Assembly (NCBI RefSeq): GCF_000626675.1
Contig: NZ_CP006842.1
Coordinates: forward strand, 496,001-560,000
Direction: 5' to 3'
Origin: Corynebacterium glyciniphilum AJ 3170
GTDB lineage: Bacteria > Actinomycetota > Actinomycetes > Mycobacteriales > Mycobacteriaceae
DNA length: 64,000 bases
In this document: positions 16,923-25,331 of the stretch, piece by piece
How positions within the stretch are numbered: the stretch's first letter is position 1
How the letters are laid out: each line of letters starts with the position of its first letter
The notes under the pieces: generated by a model
What the model saw: the letters and a program-made list of their open reading frames with translations, nothing else
Database searches by the model: none
What the model was told of the DNA's origin: nothing
Program-made: the position numbers and the translations under genes

Positions 16923-18239
16923 TCAGCTGATCTTCCCGGTAGTCACCATTCGCCGTCCTGCCTCGAGCAGGGCGGCGAATTCGTTGTCCGGCATGAGGGA
17001 GCCGCCGGTGAGCCAGGCGATGTGGGTCCCGGGGTTATCGGTGTTTGCATCCACGAGACAACCAGCTGCTCGCAGGCCCGCACACGCCGAGGGTTCGAGG
17101 GACATCGCGGAGACATCGTGCGCCAGCGCGAGGACACGCATCAGGTCGTCGTCAGTGACCGTGGCATAGCCCGCAATCAGGCCGCCGACGGTCGCTCCGA
17201 CGAAGCCGGAGGGCCGGCCGACCGCCAGCCCGTCGGCGACGGTGAGCTCTCCGCGCCCGATGTCCGTGACGCTGATGGCGTCGTCCAAACCGGTGAGCCT
17301 GCCGAGCAGGAATGCGGGCATCGACACCGGTTCGACGAACACGCACCGCACATTGTCGCCGAAGATAGTGGCCAGACCGTACGTGATTCCACCGGGTGCG
17401 CCGCCGATCCCGCAGGGAAGATACACGGTCAACGGGTGCTTCTCGTCGACCTGGACCGATGCCGCGGCTAACTGCCCGGCGAGCCGCCGACCAGCAACGG
17501 CGTAACCGGCGAAGAGGCTCCGTGAATTCTCGTCGTCGATGAAGTGCGCGTGTGGGTCCGCCTCGGCGGCGCGACGACCGGCGTGTACTGCCTCTGTGAA
17601 GTCTGTGTCGTGTTCGACGACGTCCACGCCGGAACGGCGGAGCCTGTCTTTCTTCCACTGTTTGGCATCGTGTGACATGTGCACGGTGACGGAGAATCCG
17701 AGAACTGCACCCATCAGGCCGATCGACATCCCCAGGTTGCCCGTGGAACCGACGACGATGCGCCGCGTCGCCATCTTCTCGCGTACCGGCTCCTCGAGAA
17801 ACGCCGTGGGGCCGGTTGACAGGTCGATGCCGAGGTCCGCGGCGACGCTGAGCGCCGTCTCGAGGACTTCGTGAATGCCGCCGCGTGATTTCACTGAGCC
17901 GCTCACCGCCAGTGCGTCGTCACGCTTCACCCACAGGTTTCGGGGAACGGGGCGGCCGAATTCCTGCGAGAGAGCATCGCTGAGCGCACTGACCTTCGTT
18001 AACGGAGATTCGATGATGCCGCCGAGTTCCCGCGTATCGGGAAAGAGTTCTTCGACCAACGGGGCGAACCAGCGGAAACGTTCCTCGGCGGCGTCGGTGG
18101 CGGCGGTGAGTGCGCCAGGGCCGGTGTGGGACCGTTGCGTCGTGCATTCGGGCACCCAGACGGTGGGTCGGCCGGCAACGAGATCGTCGAACACGGCACG
18201 GGCGCGGTCGGAGGACAGTGAGCCCCGGAGAGTCTGCAT
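16923..18239 (-). CDS. dsdA: D-serine ammonia-lyase
   Basis: A 438-residue PLP enzyme close to the 440 residues usual for DsdA, which converts D-serine to pyruvate and ammonia. The PLP-binding lysine lies in SGSVKSRGGIHEVL (Lys 117), the phosphate-binding loop is GSTGNLGMSIG, and the long N-terminal domain with WVKRDDALAVSGSVK is typical of DsdA and not of general serine dehydratases. I choose ATG 18239, which has a -10-like TACACT (18248-18253) 8 nt upstream and so is probably leaderless; the frame further upstream runs into the tRNA-Ser gene. It may detoxify D-serine or use it as a carbon and nitrogen source. Confidence 0.9.
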   Translation of the reverse strand: MQTLRGSLSSDRARAVFDDLVAGRPTVWVPECTTQRSHTGPGALTAATDAAEERFRWFAPLVEELFPDTRELGGIIESPLTKVSALSDALSQEFGRPVPRNLWVKRDDALAVSGSVKSRGGIHEVLETALSVAADLGIDLSTGPTAFLEEPVREKMATRRIVVGSTGNLGMSIGLMGAVLGFSVTVHMSHDAKQWKKDRLRRSGVDVVEHDTDFTEAVHAGRRAAEADPHAHFIDDENSRSLFAGYAVAGRRLAGQLAAASVQVDEKHPLTVYLPCGIGGAPGGITYGLATIFGDNVRCVFVEPVSMPAFLLGRLTGLDDAISVTDIGRGELTVADGLAVGRPSGFVGATVGGLIAGYATVTDDDLMRVLALAHDVSAMSLEPSACAGLRAAGCLVDANTDNPGTHIAWLTGGSLMPDNEFAALLEAGRRMVTTGKIS

Positions 18240-18299
18240 GGCGACCCAGTGTAGAGGCGAGCGGGGTGGTACGCGTCCACGAATTCCCGGCAACGCGAA

Positions 18300-18325
18300 A
18301 ACCCCCGGTCCGAAGACCGGGGGTT
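18300..18325 (-). terminator. Rho-independent terminator of tRNA-Ser
   Basis: An 11-bp stem (AACCCCCGGTC with GACCGGGGGTT) and a tetraloop lie just downstream of the tRNA gene on the minus strand, followed by TTTTCG. It sits between the tRNA and dsdA. Confidence 0.75.
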
Positions 18326-18330
18326 GTCCG

Positions 18331-18419
18331 TGGCGGAGGATAGGGGATTTGAACCCCTGAGGGATGTGACTCCCGCACGCGTTCCAGGCGTGTGACATAG
18401 GCCGCTAGTCGAATCCTCC
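18331..18419 (-). tRNA. tRNA-Ser (anticodon GGA)
   Basis: An 89-nt gene including an encoded CCA end (18331-18333). The acceptor stem pairs GGAGGAT with ATCCTCC, the anticodon arm is CACGC-CTGGAAC-GCGTG with anticodon GGA, there is a long class II variable arm, and the T arm contains GGTTCAAATCC. It should read UCC and UCU serine codons. Confidence 0.95.
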
Positions 18420-18570
18420 GCCGAGAAATATACACACGACGGTGCCTGGGATGCAAAACTACTGCTCGTTCGATGATTCTGCCGGGGCGGCGGGGACACA
18501 CGGAGCTTGTCCGGCACGGTACTGGTTGCAATGTTGGCTCCCGCTGCCACCACTTGCTACCATGAGGGCC

Positions 18571-18657
18571 GGACGCCGCGCGGCGTGCATCTTGTGAACT
18601 CCCCCAGGGCAGGAATGCAGCAAGGGTCAACGAGCTCTGGCGGGTGCGCGGTGTCCT
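18571..18657 (+). ncRNA. ffs: Signal recognition particle RNA (small bacterial 4.5S type)
   Basis: The terminal helix pairs GGACGCCGCG (18571-18580) with CGCGGTGTCC (18647-18656). The apical part carries the conserved SRP core GGGCAGGAATGCAGCAAGG (18607 onward), the domain IV loop that binds Ffh, after the family sequence GAACTCCCCCAGG. A T-rich stretch (18657-18668) after the closing helix should end transcription. TACCAT (18557-18562) is a suitable -10. The RNA partners Ffh in delivering membrane proteins. End points are good to a few bases. Confidence 0.92.
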
Positions 18658-18746
18658 TTAATTTTTTCTGCAGGTGCCCCTGGAGAATGTCCGGGGCATC
18701 AGGGTAGGTTCGGGGGTGGACCTGCTTTTCCGACGAAGGGCATTTC

Positions 18747-18800
18747 ATGCTGATCGATGACCGTCATCTTGCGCACTGCCGTGCGTTGACGTCGTCGTAG
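18747..18800 (+). CDS. Putative regulatory leader peptide upstream of the ABC-F gene
   Basis: A 17-codon ORF encoding MLIDDRHLAHCRALTSS, with a good ribosome binding site (GAAGGG, 6 nt spacing), ending in TAG 10 bp before the hairpin that covers the ABC-F ribosome binding site. Drug-responsive ABC-F and erm genes often have such leaders, where a ribosome stalled by an antibiotic changes downstream RNA folding. The ORF itself matches nothing I recognise, and its function is inferred only from its position and its ribosome binding site. Confidence 0.5.
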   Translation: MLIDDRHLAHCRALTSS

Positions 18801-18850
18801 CCGTACCGTCGGCTCCGTTGTCAACGCGTCCGTTGACAACCACTGGAGCC
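18783..18850 (+). promoter_or_regulatory. Attenuator-like RNA structure sequestering the ABC-F ribosome binding site
   Basis: Segment 2 (GTTGTCAACG, 18817-18826) and segment 3 (CGTTGACAAC, 18831-18840) form a perfect 10-bp stem with a 4-nt loop. It is extended by GGCTCC (18811-18816) pairing with GGAGCC (18845-18850), which holds the GGAG ribosome binding site of the ABC-F gene. Segment 1 inside the leader ORF (GCGTTGAC, 18783-18790) can pair instead with GTCAACGC (18820-18827). Two exclusive folds are thus possible, and which one an antibiotic-stalled ribosome favours cannot be decided by eye. Confidence 0.6.
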
Positions 18851-18851
18851 G

Positions 18852-20498
18852 ATGATGTCAATCACCCACCAGCCGTCTGTCGTCCTGTCAGACGTGTCTT
18901 TTTCCTGGCCTGACGGTACCCCTGCCCTGGACCATATTTCTGCCGCATTCGGTACCGGGCGTACCGGCCTGGTCGGCGCCAACGGAACCGGGAAGTCGAC
19001 CCTGCTCAAGCTCATCACCGGTGAGTTGATACCCGTCGCCGGGACGGTCACCACCAACGGTGCCGTCGGCTACCTGCCCCAGAACCTGCTCCTCACCACA
19101 GAGGTGACGGTGTCGGATCTTCTCGGCATCACCGATAAGACCGACGCGCTGCGCGCCATCGAGGCAGGCTCCGTCGAAACGCGGCACTTCGATGCCCTGG
19201 ACGAGGCGTGGGACTTTGAAGTCCAGGCCCGAGCTGCGCTGGACAACGTCGGTCTCGAGAAGATCGACGTCGACCGGGCGGTCGGGACTCTGTCTGGCGG
19301 AGAAGTCGTCCTGGCGGCCGTGGCAGGACTCCGGTTGCGCAGCAGCCGGAGCGAGGGGGTCGTCCTGCTCGACGAGCCCACCAATAATCTTGACCGCGGT
19401 GCGCGGCATGATCTCTATGCCGCGGTCGCGGCATGGCCAGGTGCGCTGATCGTGGTCAGTCACGATGTCACGTTGCTCGACCTCATGGATGACACCGCAG
19501 AACTGCGTCTCGGACACCTGGAGCTGTTCGGCGGTGGCTACAGCGACTATCAGGAGCAGGTGGACCGGGAGCAGGCGGCCGCTGAGCAGGCGCTGCGTAC
19601 CGCAGAACAGAAACTCAGGACGGAGAAGCGGCAGCAGACGGAGGCCCAGACAAAGCTGGCACGTCGTCAGCGCTACGCCCGTACGGATTTCGTGAACAAG
19701 CGCAGACCTAGGACGATCATGAATCAGCGTAAGACCGAGGCCCAGGTCTCTGCCGGAAAGCTGCGTGGAGAACTCGACGAGAAGGTGGCGGCGGCCCAGG
19801 AGGAGAAGCGGCAACAGGAGGGGCGGATCCGTGATGACACGGCCATGCGGATCACACTGCCGGATCTCGACGTGCCTGCTGGACGGCGCCTGGTCGAGTT
19901 CAGTGACGACCATGGTGCGTCACTTGTGCTGCAGGGGACGGAGCGTGTTGCACTGACCGGACCGAACGGTATCGGGAAGACCCGGTTACTGGAGTCTCTC
20001 ATCCGTCAGGCCCGGGGCGACGGCAGTTCGGATGACGGTTCGACCGGGACGCAGAACAGTGTCCGGACATCTGCGTTCACCGACCGGATCGGTTACCTGC
20101 CGCAGCGGCTCGAACACCTGGATGACACCGTCAGCGTCATCGACACGGTGCGGGCGGCGGCACCGAATTCCTCGGTGGAGCAGGTGCGTGCGAGTCTCGC
20201 CAGGTTTCTCTTCAGAGCGGACAGGGTGCACCAGACAGTAGGGGAGTTGTCTGGTGGAGAACGTTTCCGGGTCGCCCTGGCCAGTATTCTGCTTGCGGAA
20301 CCGGCGCATCAGCTGCTGGTACTTGACGAGCCCACCAACAACCTTGACCTCGACAGTGTCGATGCTCTTGTTTCCGCGTTGGGGGGCTATCGCGGAGGAT
20401 TGATCGTAGTCAGCCACGATGATGCATTCCTCGACCGGTTAGGCATCGATACCTGGCTGGAACTTCAGCATGGCGCTCTGCGCCGGGGCGGCCTATAG
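18852..20498 (+). CDS. ABC-F family ATPase (ribosome protection or translation factor)
   Basis: A 548-residue soluble protein with two ABC domains and no membrane segment. The first domain has Walker A GANGTGKST near 38, signature LSGGEVVLA and Walker B VVLLDEPTNNLD. The second has GPNGIGKT, LSGGERFRVA and LLVLDEPTNNLD. The interdomain linker (about 235-335) is charged and helical and contains RRPRTIMNQRK, as in actinobacterial antibiotic-resistance ABC-F proteins. It would bind the ribosomal E site and dislodge macrolide-, lincosamide- or pleuromutilin-type drugs, although a housekeeping role is possible. The leader ORF and hairpin upstream favour inducible resistance. Tandem ATGs occur at 18852 and 18855. 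Confidence 0.88.
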   Translation: MMSITHQPSVVLSDVSFSWPDGTPALDHISAAFGTGRTGLVGANGTGKSTLLKLITGELIPVAGTVTTNGAVGYLPQNLLLTTEVTVSDLLGITDKTDALRAIEAGSVETRHFDALDEAWDFEVQARAALDNVGLEKIDVDRAVGTLSGGEVVLAAVAGLRLRSSRSEGVVLLDEPTNNLDRGARHDLYAAVAAWPGALIVVSHDVTLLDLMDDTAELRLGHLELFGGGYSDYQEQVDREQAAAEQALRTAEQKLRTEKRQQTEAQTKLARRQRYARTDFVNKRRPRTIMNQRKTEAQVSAGKLRGELDEKVAAAQEEKRQQEGRIRDDTAMRITLPDLDVPAGRRLVEFSDDHGASLVLQGTERVALTGPNGIGKTRLLESLIRQARGDGSSDDGSTGTQNSVRTSAFTDRIGYLPQRLEHLDDTVSVIDTVRAAAPNSSVEQVRASLARFLFRADRVHQTVGELSGGERFRVALASILLAEPAHQLLVLDEPTNNLDLDSVDALVSALGGYRGGLIVVSHDDAFLDRLGIDTWLELQHGALRRGGL

Positions 20499-20522
20499 TT
20501 CACTTCATTAGCCAATCAAAAT

Positions 20523-21191
20523 ATGTCGGGAGCGACGATGGTACGTACGCGAGTCCACAACCTGTTCGTATCCTCCGACGGGTACGCGGCCGGAGACTAT
20601 GTGACCTTCGAGAAGCCGATCGGGGATGCCGGAGCACTGTTCAGTCGTTTTGACGGTCGTGTCATTGACGGCATCCACGGTATCGACGGGACCGGTGACC
20701 CGGTGACCGCAGACCACGCCATGTTCAGTATGTGGGGCCAGGGGATCGGGGCTGAGATCATGGGCCGACGTAAATTCGGCCCGCAGACAGGCCCGTGGCC
20801 GGACGACGGCTGGGAAGGATGGTGGGGAGAGGCCCCGCCCTTCCGGACTCCGGTCTATGTCCTGACCCATTACCCGCGGGAGTCGATCGAGTTCGACAAC
20901 GGTACGAGTTTCCATTTCGTGGATGCGGCGCCGGACGAGGCGCTCCGCCTTGCGCGTTCTGCGGCACAGGGCCTGGATGTGCGTCTCGGCGGCGGTCCGT
21001 CGACGGTGAGTGAGTTCCTGCAGGCGGACCTCGTCGACTTTCTTCATCTCATCATCATCCCGGTTGTCCTCGGGGCGGGTGTGCGAATCTGGGATGACCT
21101 CGCTGGGGTGGAGGATCGCTTTACTGTCGAGTCTGTCAGCACGTCCTCCGGGCTCACTCATCAGCTGTGGAACAGGATTCCCCGGGGTTGA
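20523..21191 (+). CDS. Dihydrofolate reductase/RibD C-terminal-like protein
   Basis: A 222-residue protein of the RibD C-terminal domain family (YyaP/YwjB type). Visible family marks are the opening MVRTRVHNLFVSSDGYAAG, the GRRKFG segment after an Arg-rich turn, VYVLTHYPRES, and LGGGPSTVSEFLQADLVDFLHLIIIPVVLGAGVRIW, of which the GGG and the DFLHL segments hold the NADPH-binding fold. Such proteins are probably NADPH-dependent reductases of unknown substrate in the cytoplasm. Start ATG 20523 is possible, but ATG 20538 fits the family better. It follows the ABC-F gene by 24 bp and may be co-transcribed with it. It is convergent with the exporter genes. Confidence 0.75.
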   Translation: MSGATMVRTRVHNLFVSSDGYAAGDYVTFEKPIGDAGALFSRFDGRVIDGIHGIDGTGDPVTADHAMFSMWGQGIGAEIMGRRKFGPQTGPWPDDGWEGWWGEAPPFRTPVYVLTHYPRESIEFDNGTSFHFVDAAPDEALRLARSAAQGLDVRLGGGPSTVSEFLQADLVDFLHLIIIPVVLGAGVRIWDDLAGVEDRFTVESVSTSSGLTHQLWNRIPRG

Positions 21192-21216
21192 GTCCGACTG
21201 TCCGGTGGCAGCGGAG

Positions 21217-22011
21217 CTACCGGTGTCGGGTTGCTGTGGTCGCGAGCAGCAGGGTTCCGACAGCGGCGCCTCCGATGAGCCACAGCAGTGCAGGGACCAC
21301 TGAGCTGTCGGCTCCAGCTGTTCCTGCACAGACGTTCATCGCCTCCACGACGGTGCTCAGCGGATTGCTCCGGACAATTCCCTGCATATAGGAGGGGAAT
21401 CCTTCGACCGGCATGAACCCGCTGTTGCAGAACATCATGATCATCATCACCGGCAGCGCGGACACTGTGGCCTCCGGGGTGCGCGCCACCACCCCGACCC
21501 ACGTCAGGAAGCAGCTGAAAGCCAGGGAGACCAGGGCCGCAAGTGCGAGGATGCCGGGTACTGCCAGCGGGTTCTCCAGCCGGTACCCCATGAAGAGCCC
21601 TGTCGTCAGGATCAGGGCCGCGCCGACGGTCCCGCGAATCACCTCCGCGAGGACCCGTCCGATCAGAGGTGACACGGTGACACCGGGAAGCGTCCGGAAC
21701 CGGGTGAACAGTCCTTCCTGGCGTTCGGTGACCAGGCCGGCAGCGCTGGTGGCACCAGCGAACATCGGTCCTGTGCAGATCATCAGAGGCACCAACCCCT
21801 GGACTGCGGGGCGACCTGTCGCCATCTCGATGGCGTTGCCGAACATGAACGCGATGATCAGCAGCATCGCCACCGGCATGCCCAGGCTCTGTGCCAGAAT
21901 CGCGGGGGTGCGCGACCATCCGCGTAGGGTTCGTCCGGCATGGAGGGCGACCGCGTCGAGGACGGACGCCGAGGTGCGCTGGGGTGGGGACGTGTGCGTT
22001 GTCGTGCTCAT
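21217..22011 (-). CDS. ABC-2 type exporter permease (DrrB/DrrC-like), second subunit
   Basis: A 264-residue membrane protein with six hydrophobic segments of the ABC-2 family and the conserved block GLVTERQEGLFTRFRTLPG (about residues 97-115) that precedes the core membrane domain. It forms the export channel with the next protein. I choose ATG 22011, which has AGGAGGAG directly upstream and overlaps the stop of the preceding gene by four bases. The substrate is unknown; the DrrABC group exports hydrophobic drugs or lipids, and related actinobacterial systems export siderophores. Confidence 0.85.
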   Translation of the reverse strand: MSTTTHTSPPQRTSASVLDAVALHAGRTLRGWSRTPAILAQSLGMPVAMLLIIAFMFGNAIEMATGRPAVQGLVPLMICTGPMFAGATSAAGLVTERQEGLFTRFRTLPGVTVSPLIGRVLAEVIRGTVGAALILTTGLFMGYRLENPLAVPGILALAALVSLAFSCFLTWVGVVARTPEATVSALPVMMIMMFCNSGFMPVEGFPSYMQGIVRSNPLSTVVEAMNVCAGTAGADSSVVPALLWLIGGAAVGTLLLATTATRHR

Positions 22012-22805
22012 CGGCTCCTCCTGAAACTCCGGGCGCACAGGACGGCACCGACGACTGCAAGTCCGACGATCCAGGCGGTAGCGGCCCCGGCTGTGCCCGC
22101 GGTGACACCGGTGGTGCTGGCCTGGCGGAGGAGTTCTCCGATGACGGACACCGGGAGTGCACCGATGATGTCCGCCGCCCCGTCGGGCAGCGTTTCAGCG
22201 GGCACGAAGGACGTGGACAACATGATCAGTGGCATGGACACCGCCTGGAGCAGGGCAGCGGCAGATTCGGGGGTGGCGGCCAGCAGCGAGATGCCGTCGT
22301 AGACCAGTGATGCTGCGACGGCGAAACCGACGATTACCGTCAGGTAAACCAGTGTGTCGCCGGCATCGCCCTTCCACCCGAATCCGAGAAACACGGCACC
22401 GATCACGGTCACGACCGTCACGGACAACACTGCGCGGGTCAGATCGGCGACGAGACGGCCAAGCACCGGAGCCGCGGTGGATACCGGGGAGGCTCGCAGT
22501 CGGTCATTGATCCCGTTGGCCTTGTCGACTCCGATGGCCATCGCCGAGCCGCCGGCGGTGAAGAGGACCGCCTGAAGCGTCGCCGCAGGAACGAGATACT
22601 GCCCGTAATCGATACCGTTGGATTCCATGACCCGGGAGAAGACGATGTAGAGGGCGACGAGGAACAGCCCCGGAATCACGGTGGCGCTGATGACCGATCC
22701 AGAGTTGCGGCGGATCCGGAGTATGTTGCGTTCAGCCAGCGCCAGCGTGGACGGGAGAAACTCCGGCGCCCGGGGAACCGTGGTGGGGGAGGCGAAGGTG
22801 GTCAC
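22008..22805 (-). CDS. ABC-2 type exporter permease (DrrB-like), first subunit
   Basis: A 265-residue membrane protein with about six transmembrane segments, paralogous to the next gene. It shows the ABC-2 pattern, with VDKANGINDRLRASPVS near residue 93 as the counterpart of the ERxxGTLxxLxxxP motif. It starts with GTG at 22805, overlapping the ATPase stop, and its stop overlaps the start of the second permease. The three genes form one translationally coupled exporter unit. Confidence 0.85.
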   Translation of the reverse strand: MTTFASPTTVPRAPEFLPSTLALAERNILRIRRNSGSVISATVIPGLFLVALYIVFSRVMESNGIDYGQYLVPAATLQAVLFTAGGSAMAIGVDKANGINDRLRASPVSTAAPVLGRLVADLTRAVLSVTVVTVIGAVFLGFGWKGDAGDTLVYLTVIVGFAVAASLVYDGISLLAATPESAAALLQAVSMPLIMLSTSFVPAETLPDGAADIIGALPVSVIGELLRQASTTGVTAGTAGAATAWIVGLAVVGAVLCARSFRRSR

Positions 22806-23779
22806 GGCGCTGTCTCCTGCGGTGCGGTCTTACCGGTGAGGGTGAAGAACACGTCGTCCAGGGTGTGACTGCCCATTTCCATGGCAGCCAGTTCGATACC
22901 TGAGGCCCCCAGCGCCTGCATCACTGCTGCCGCCGTCCGGGCTCCATCCGTTAACGGAACCGCGACCGTCTCTTCCCCGGTGGTCGGTGACCAGGTGGTG
23001 AGGGCGCCAGAGAGCAGGGGGAGATCGGCAGGATCCTCCGGGGTGAGAATGAGGTCATTCGGGCCGAGCCGTCCCTTGAGTTCGTCTGCCGTTCCCTCGG
23101 CGATGACCGTGCCGTGGTCAATGACCACGATGCGGTCAGCGAGTTCGTCTGCTTCCTCGAGATACTGGGTTGTGAGCACGATCGTCACCCCGCGGGCCTT
23201 GAGGCTCCTGACCACGTCCCAGAGTTCGGAGCGGGCGTGGGGGTCGAGGCCGGTGGTCGGTTCATCGAGGAAGAGGACTTCCGTGACGGTCATCATGGAC
23301 ACCGCGATGTCCAGACGGCGCCGCATGCCACCGGAGTACGTACGGACCAGCGAGCCGCCGACATCGGAGAGGCTGAGACTGGCCAGGAGTTGATCGGCGC
23401 GGTCCCCGGCCGCGGTTCTGCGGAGGCCGCGGAGGCGCCCGAAGAGGACGAGATTCTCGCGGCCGGTCAACTCGCCGTCCACGGCCGCGAACTGACCCGT
23501 CAGTGAAATCGCGGACCGTACAGCCGCGGCGTCCTTCACGACGTCGAACCCGGCGACGCTCGCGGTGCCACTGTCGGGGGTTTCCAGGGTGGACAGGACG
23601 TTGACGGCGGTGGTCTTGCCTGCGCCGTTGGGCCCGAGGACACCAAGAACCTCGCCGGGCTGGACGCTGAGGCTCAGCCGGTCGAGGGCCTGCACCGTGC
23701 GGTCGCGGGTGCGGTAGGTCTTCGAGACCGTGTCCATGTTGACGATGGGGGACGCGCTGCGCTCAGGCTCTGTCATCAC
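22802..23779 (-). CDS. ABC exporter ATPase, daunorubicin-resistance (DrrA) family
   Basis: A 325-residue ATPase with Walker A GPNGAGKTT near residue 49, signature YSGGMRRRLDIA near 151, Walker B VLFLDEPTTGLDPHARSELW near 171 and the long DrrA-type C-terminal extension. The extension ends in TLDDVFFTLTGK, which DrrA proteins use for assembly with their permease. It drives export of a hydrophobic compound. It is the first gene of a three-gene operon. Its promoter (TTGACA at 23836-23841 and TAATGC at 23815-23820 on the minus strand) is overlapped by a DtxR-like box, which hints at iron control and possibly siderophore export. Confidence 0.9.
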   Translation of the reverse strand: MMTEPERSASPIVNMDTVSKTYRTRDRTVQALDRLSLSVQPGEVLGVLGPNGAGKTTAVNVLSTLETPDSGTASVAGFDVVKDAAAVRSAISLTGQFAAVDGELTGRENLVLFGRLRGLRRTAAGDRADQLLASLSLSDVGGSLVRTYSGGMRRRLDIAVSMMTVTEVLFLDEPTTGLDPHARSELWDVVRSLKARGVTIVLTTQYLEEADELADRIVVIDHGTVIAEGTADELKGRLGPNDLILTPEDPADLPLLSGALTTWSPTTGEETVAVPLTDGARTAAAVMQALGASGIELAAMEMGSHTLDDVFFTLTGKTAPQETAP

Positions 23780-23817
23780 TGTGGTCTCCGGATCCTAACT
23801 GTGAATAGGTATCAGCA

Positions 23818-23836
23818 TTAGGTTTGCCTGTTCGAT
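23818..23836. promoter_or_regulatory. DtxR-like box over the exporter promoter
   Basis: TTAGGTTTGCCTGTTCGAT on the plus strand matches 12 of 19 positions of the remembered DtxR consensus, with a perfect first half-site (TTAGGTT). It lies between the -35 and -10 elements of the exporter operon, 39 to 57 bp before its start. The second half-site is poor, so this is tentative. The remaining 200 bp to the aspT start hold no clear gene. Confidence 0.4.
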
Positions 23837-24032
23837 GTCAATTGTCAAGGGATGGTGTCAGGGGCAGGGTCCGCTCCCGCCGCTCGTCGACGTCCCTGGT
23901 GATGTCCCCGGTGATCTGAGCCGCCACAGGGGGTACGAACCGGCTGCGATGCCACACCCTGTCGGTTCCCGCCTGGTCCCACTACACTCGAACGGAACAC
24001 ACCCGTTGAAGTCGAGGAGGTCCTGCGGGACT

Positions 24033-25328
24033 ATGAAGCTCACCCACGCGAACACTGACGTGCTGAACACCCTGACGTCCCTGAGGGGCGAGGCCGACAA
24101 GGCTTACCAGGAGCTCAAGGACCGACATCTGGCGCTTGACCTCACACGTGGGAAGCCCTCCGCTGAACAGCTTGATCTCGGCTTGGACCTGCTCAGCCTC
24201 CCCGGTGTCAATTACACGGGCTCGGACGGCGTCGACACCCGTAACTACGGCGGTGGTGACGGGATCATGGACATCCGGGCACTCTGGGCGGAGCTCCTCG
24301 GTGTCGATCCGGCGCTGCTGATCGCCGGGGACGCCTCCAGCCTCAACATCATGTTCGACCTGGTCTCCTGGTCGCACACCTTCGGTAACAATGATTCGGA
24401 GCGCCCCTGGTCGGAGGAGGAGACGGTCAAGTGGATCTGCCCGGTTCCGGGGTACGACCGCCACCACACCATCACCGAGACTTTCGGTTACGAGATGTTG
24501 ACGGTTCCGATGACGAACCAGGGTCCGGATCTGGACGCTGTCCGGGAGCTGGTCAAGGATCCTGCAGTCAAGGGCATGTGGACGGTCCCGGTGTTTTCGA
24601 ACCCGACCGGGTGGTCGGTCTCCCGCGAGGTTGCCGAAGGGCTCGCTGCGATGGAGACGGCGGCACCGGACTTCCGCATCGTGTGGGACAACGCCTACGC
24701 CGTGCACACCCTCACCGACGAGTTCCCGGAGATCATCGACGTGGTGACGTTGGCTGCGGACAAGGGACACCCGAACCGATTCTGGGCGATGTCCTCGACG
24801 TCGAAGATCACCTTCGCGGGTGCAGGCGTGGCCTTCTTCAACTCGTCGAAGGAGAACCTCGACTGGTACCGCGGAATCGCGTCGGCACGCGGCATCGGCC
24901 CGAACAAGGTCAACCAGCTCGCCCACGCCCGCTACTTCGGCAGTGCTGAGGGGGTCCGCTCTGTGATGCGGAAACACTCCGGCATCCTGGCCCCGAAGTT
25001 CAGTGCGGTGACCGCGATCCTGAAGCGTCGTCTGGGTGGACTGGGGATCGCCGAGTGGACCACCCCCGCAGGCGGCTACTTCATCTCTGTCGACGTAGTG
25101 GACGGGACAGCGTCCCGCGTCGCCGAGCTGGCGAAGGATGCCGGAATTGCGCTGACCGGAGCCGGGGCGACGTTCCCGTACAAGAAAGATCCGTACAACC
25201 GTAATCTGCGGTTGGCCCCGTCCATGCCGCCCATCGAAGAGGTCGAGGTGGCGATGGACGGCGTGGCGACCTGCATCCTGCTCGCCGCCATCGAGGCCGC
25301 AGAAGCAGCCGAGGCCGCTGGAGAGTAG
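24033..25328 (+). CDS. aspT: Aspartate aminotransferase, actinobacterial AspT type
   Basis: A 431-residue PLP aminotransferase of the group first recognised in C. glutamicum (aspartate aminotransferase of subgroup Ic). It transfers the amino group between aspartate and 2-oxoglutarate and supplies oxaloacetate and aspartate-family amino acids. The PLP lysine is Lys 258 in SSTSKITFAGAG, with the ring-stacking and phosphate segments WDNAYAVH and PVFSNPTGW. The start is ATG 24033: MKLTHANTDVLNTL begins the family, while the longer frame from 23835 is Pro/Gly-rich and not conserved in character. It stands directly before the SUFU-like gene and dnaX, as in C. glutamicum from memory. Confidence 0.88.
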   Translation: MKLTHANTDVLNTLTSLRGEADKAYQELKDRHLALDLTRGKPSAEQLDLGLDLLSLPGVNYTGSDGVDTRNYGGGDGIMDIRALWAELLGVDPALLIAGDASSLNIMFDLVSWSHTFGNNDSERPWSEEETVKWICPVPGYDRHHTITETFGYEMLTVPMTNQGPDLDAVRELVKDPAVKGMWTVPVFSNPTGWSVSREVAEGLAAMETAAPDFRIVWDNAYAVHTLTDEFPEIIDVVTLAADKGHPNRFWAMSSTSKITFAGAGVAFFNSSKENLDWYRGIASARGIGPNKVNQLAHARYFGSAEGVRSVMRKHSGILAPKFSAVTAILKRRLGGLGIAEWTTPAGGYFISVDVVDGTASRVAELAKDAGIALTGAGATFPYKKDPYNRNLRLAPSMPPIEEVEVAMDGVATCILLAAIEAAEAAEAAGE

Positions 25329-25331
25329 CTG

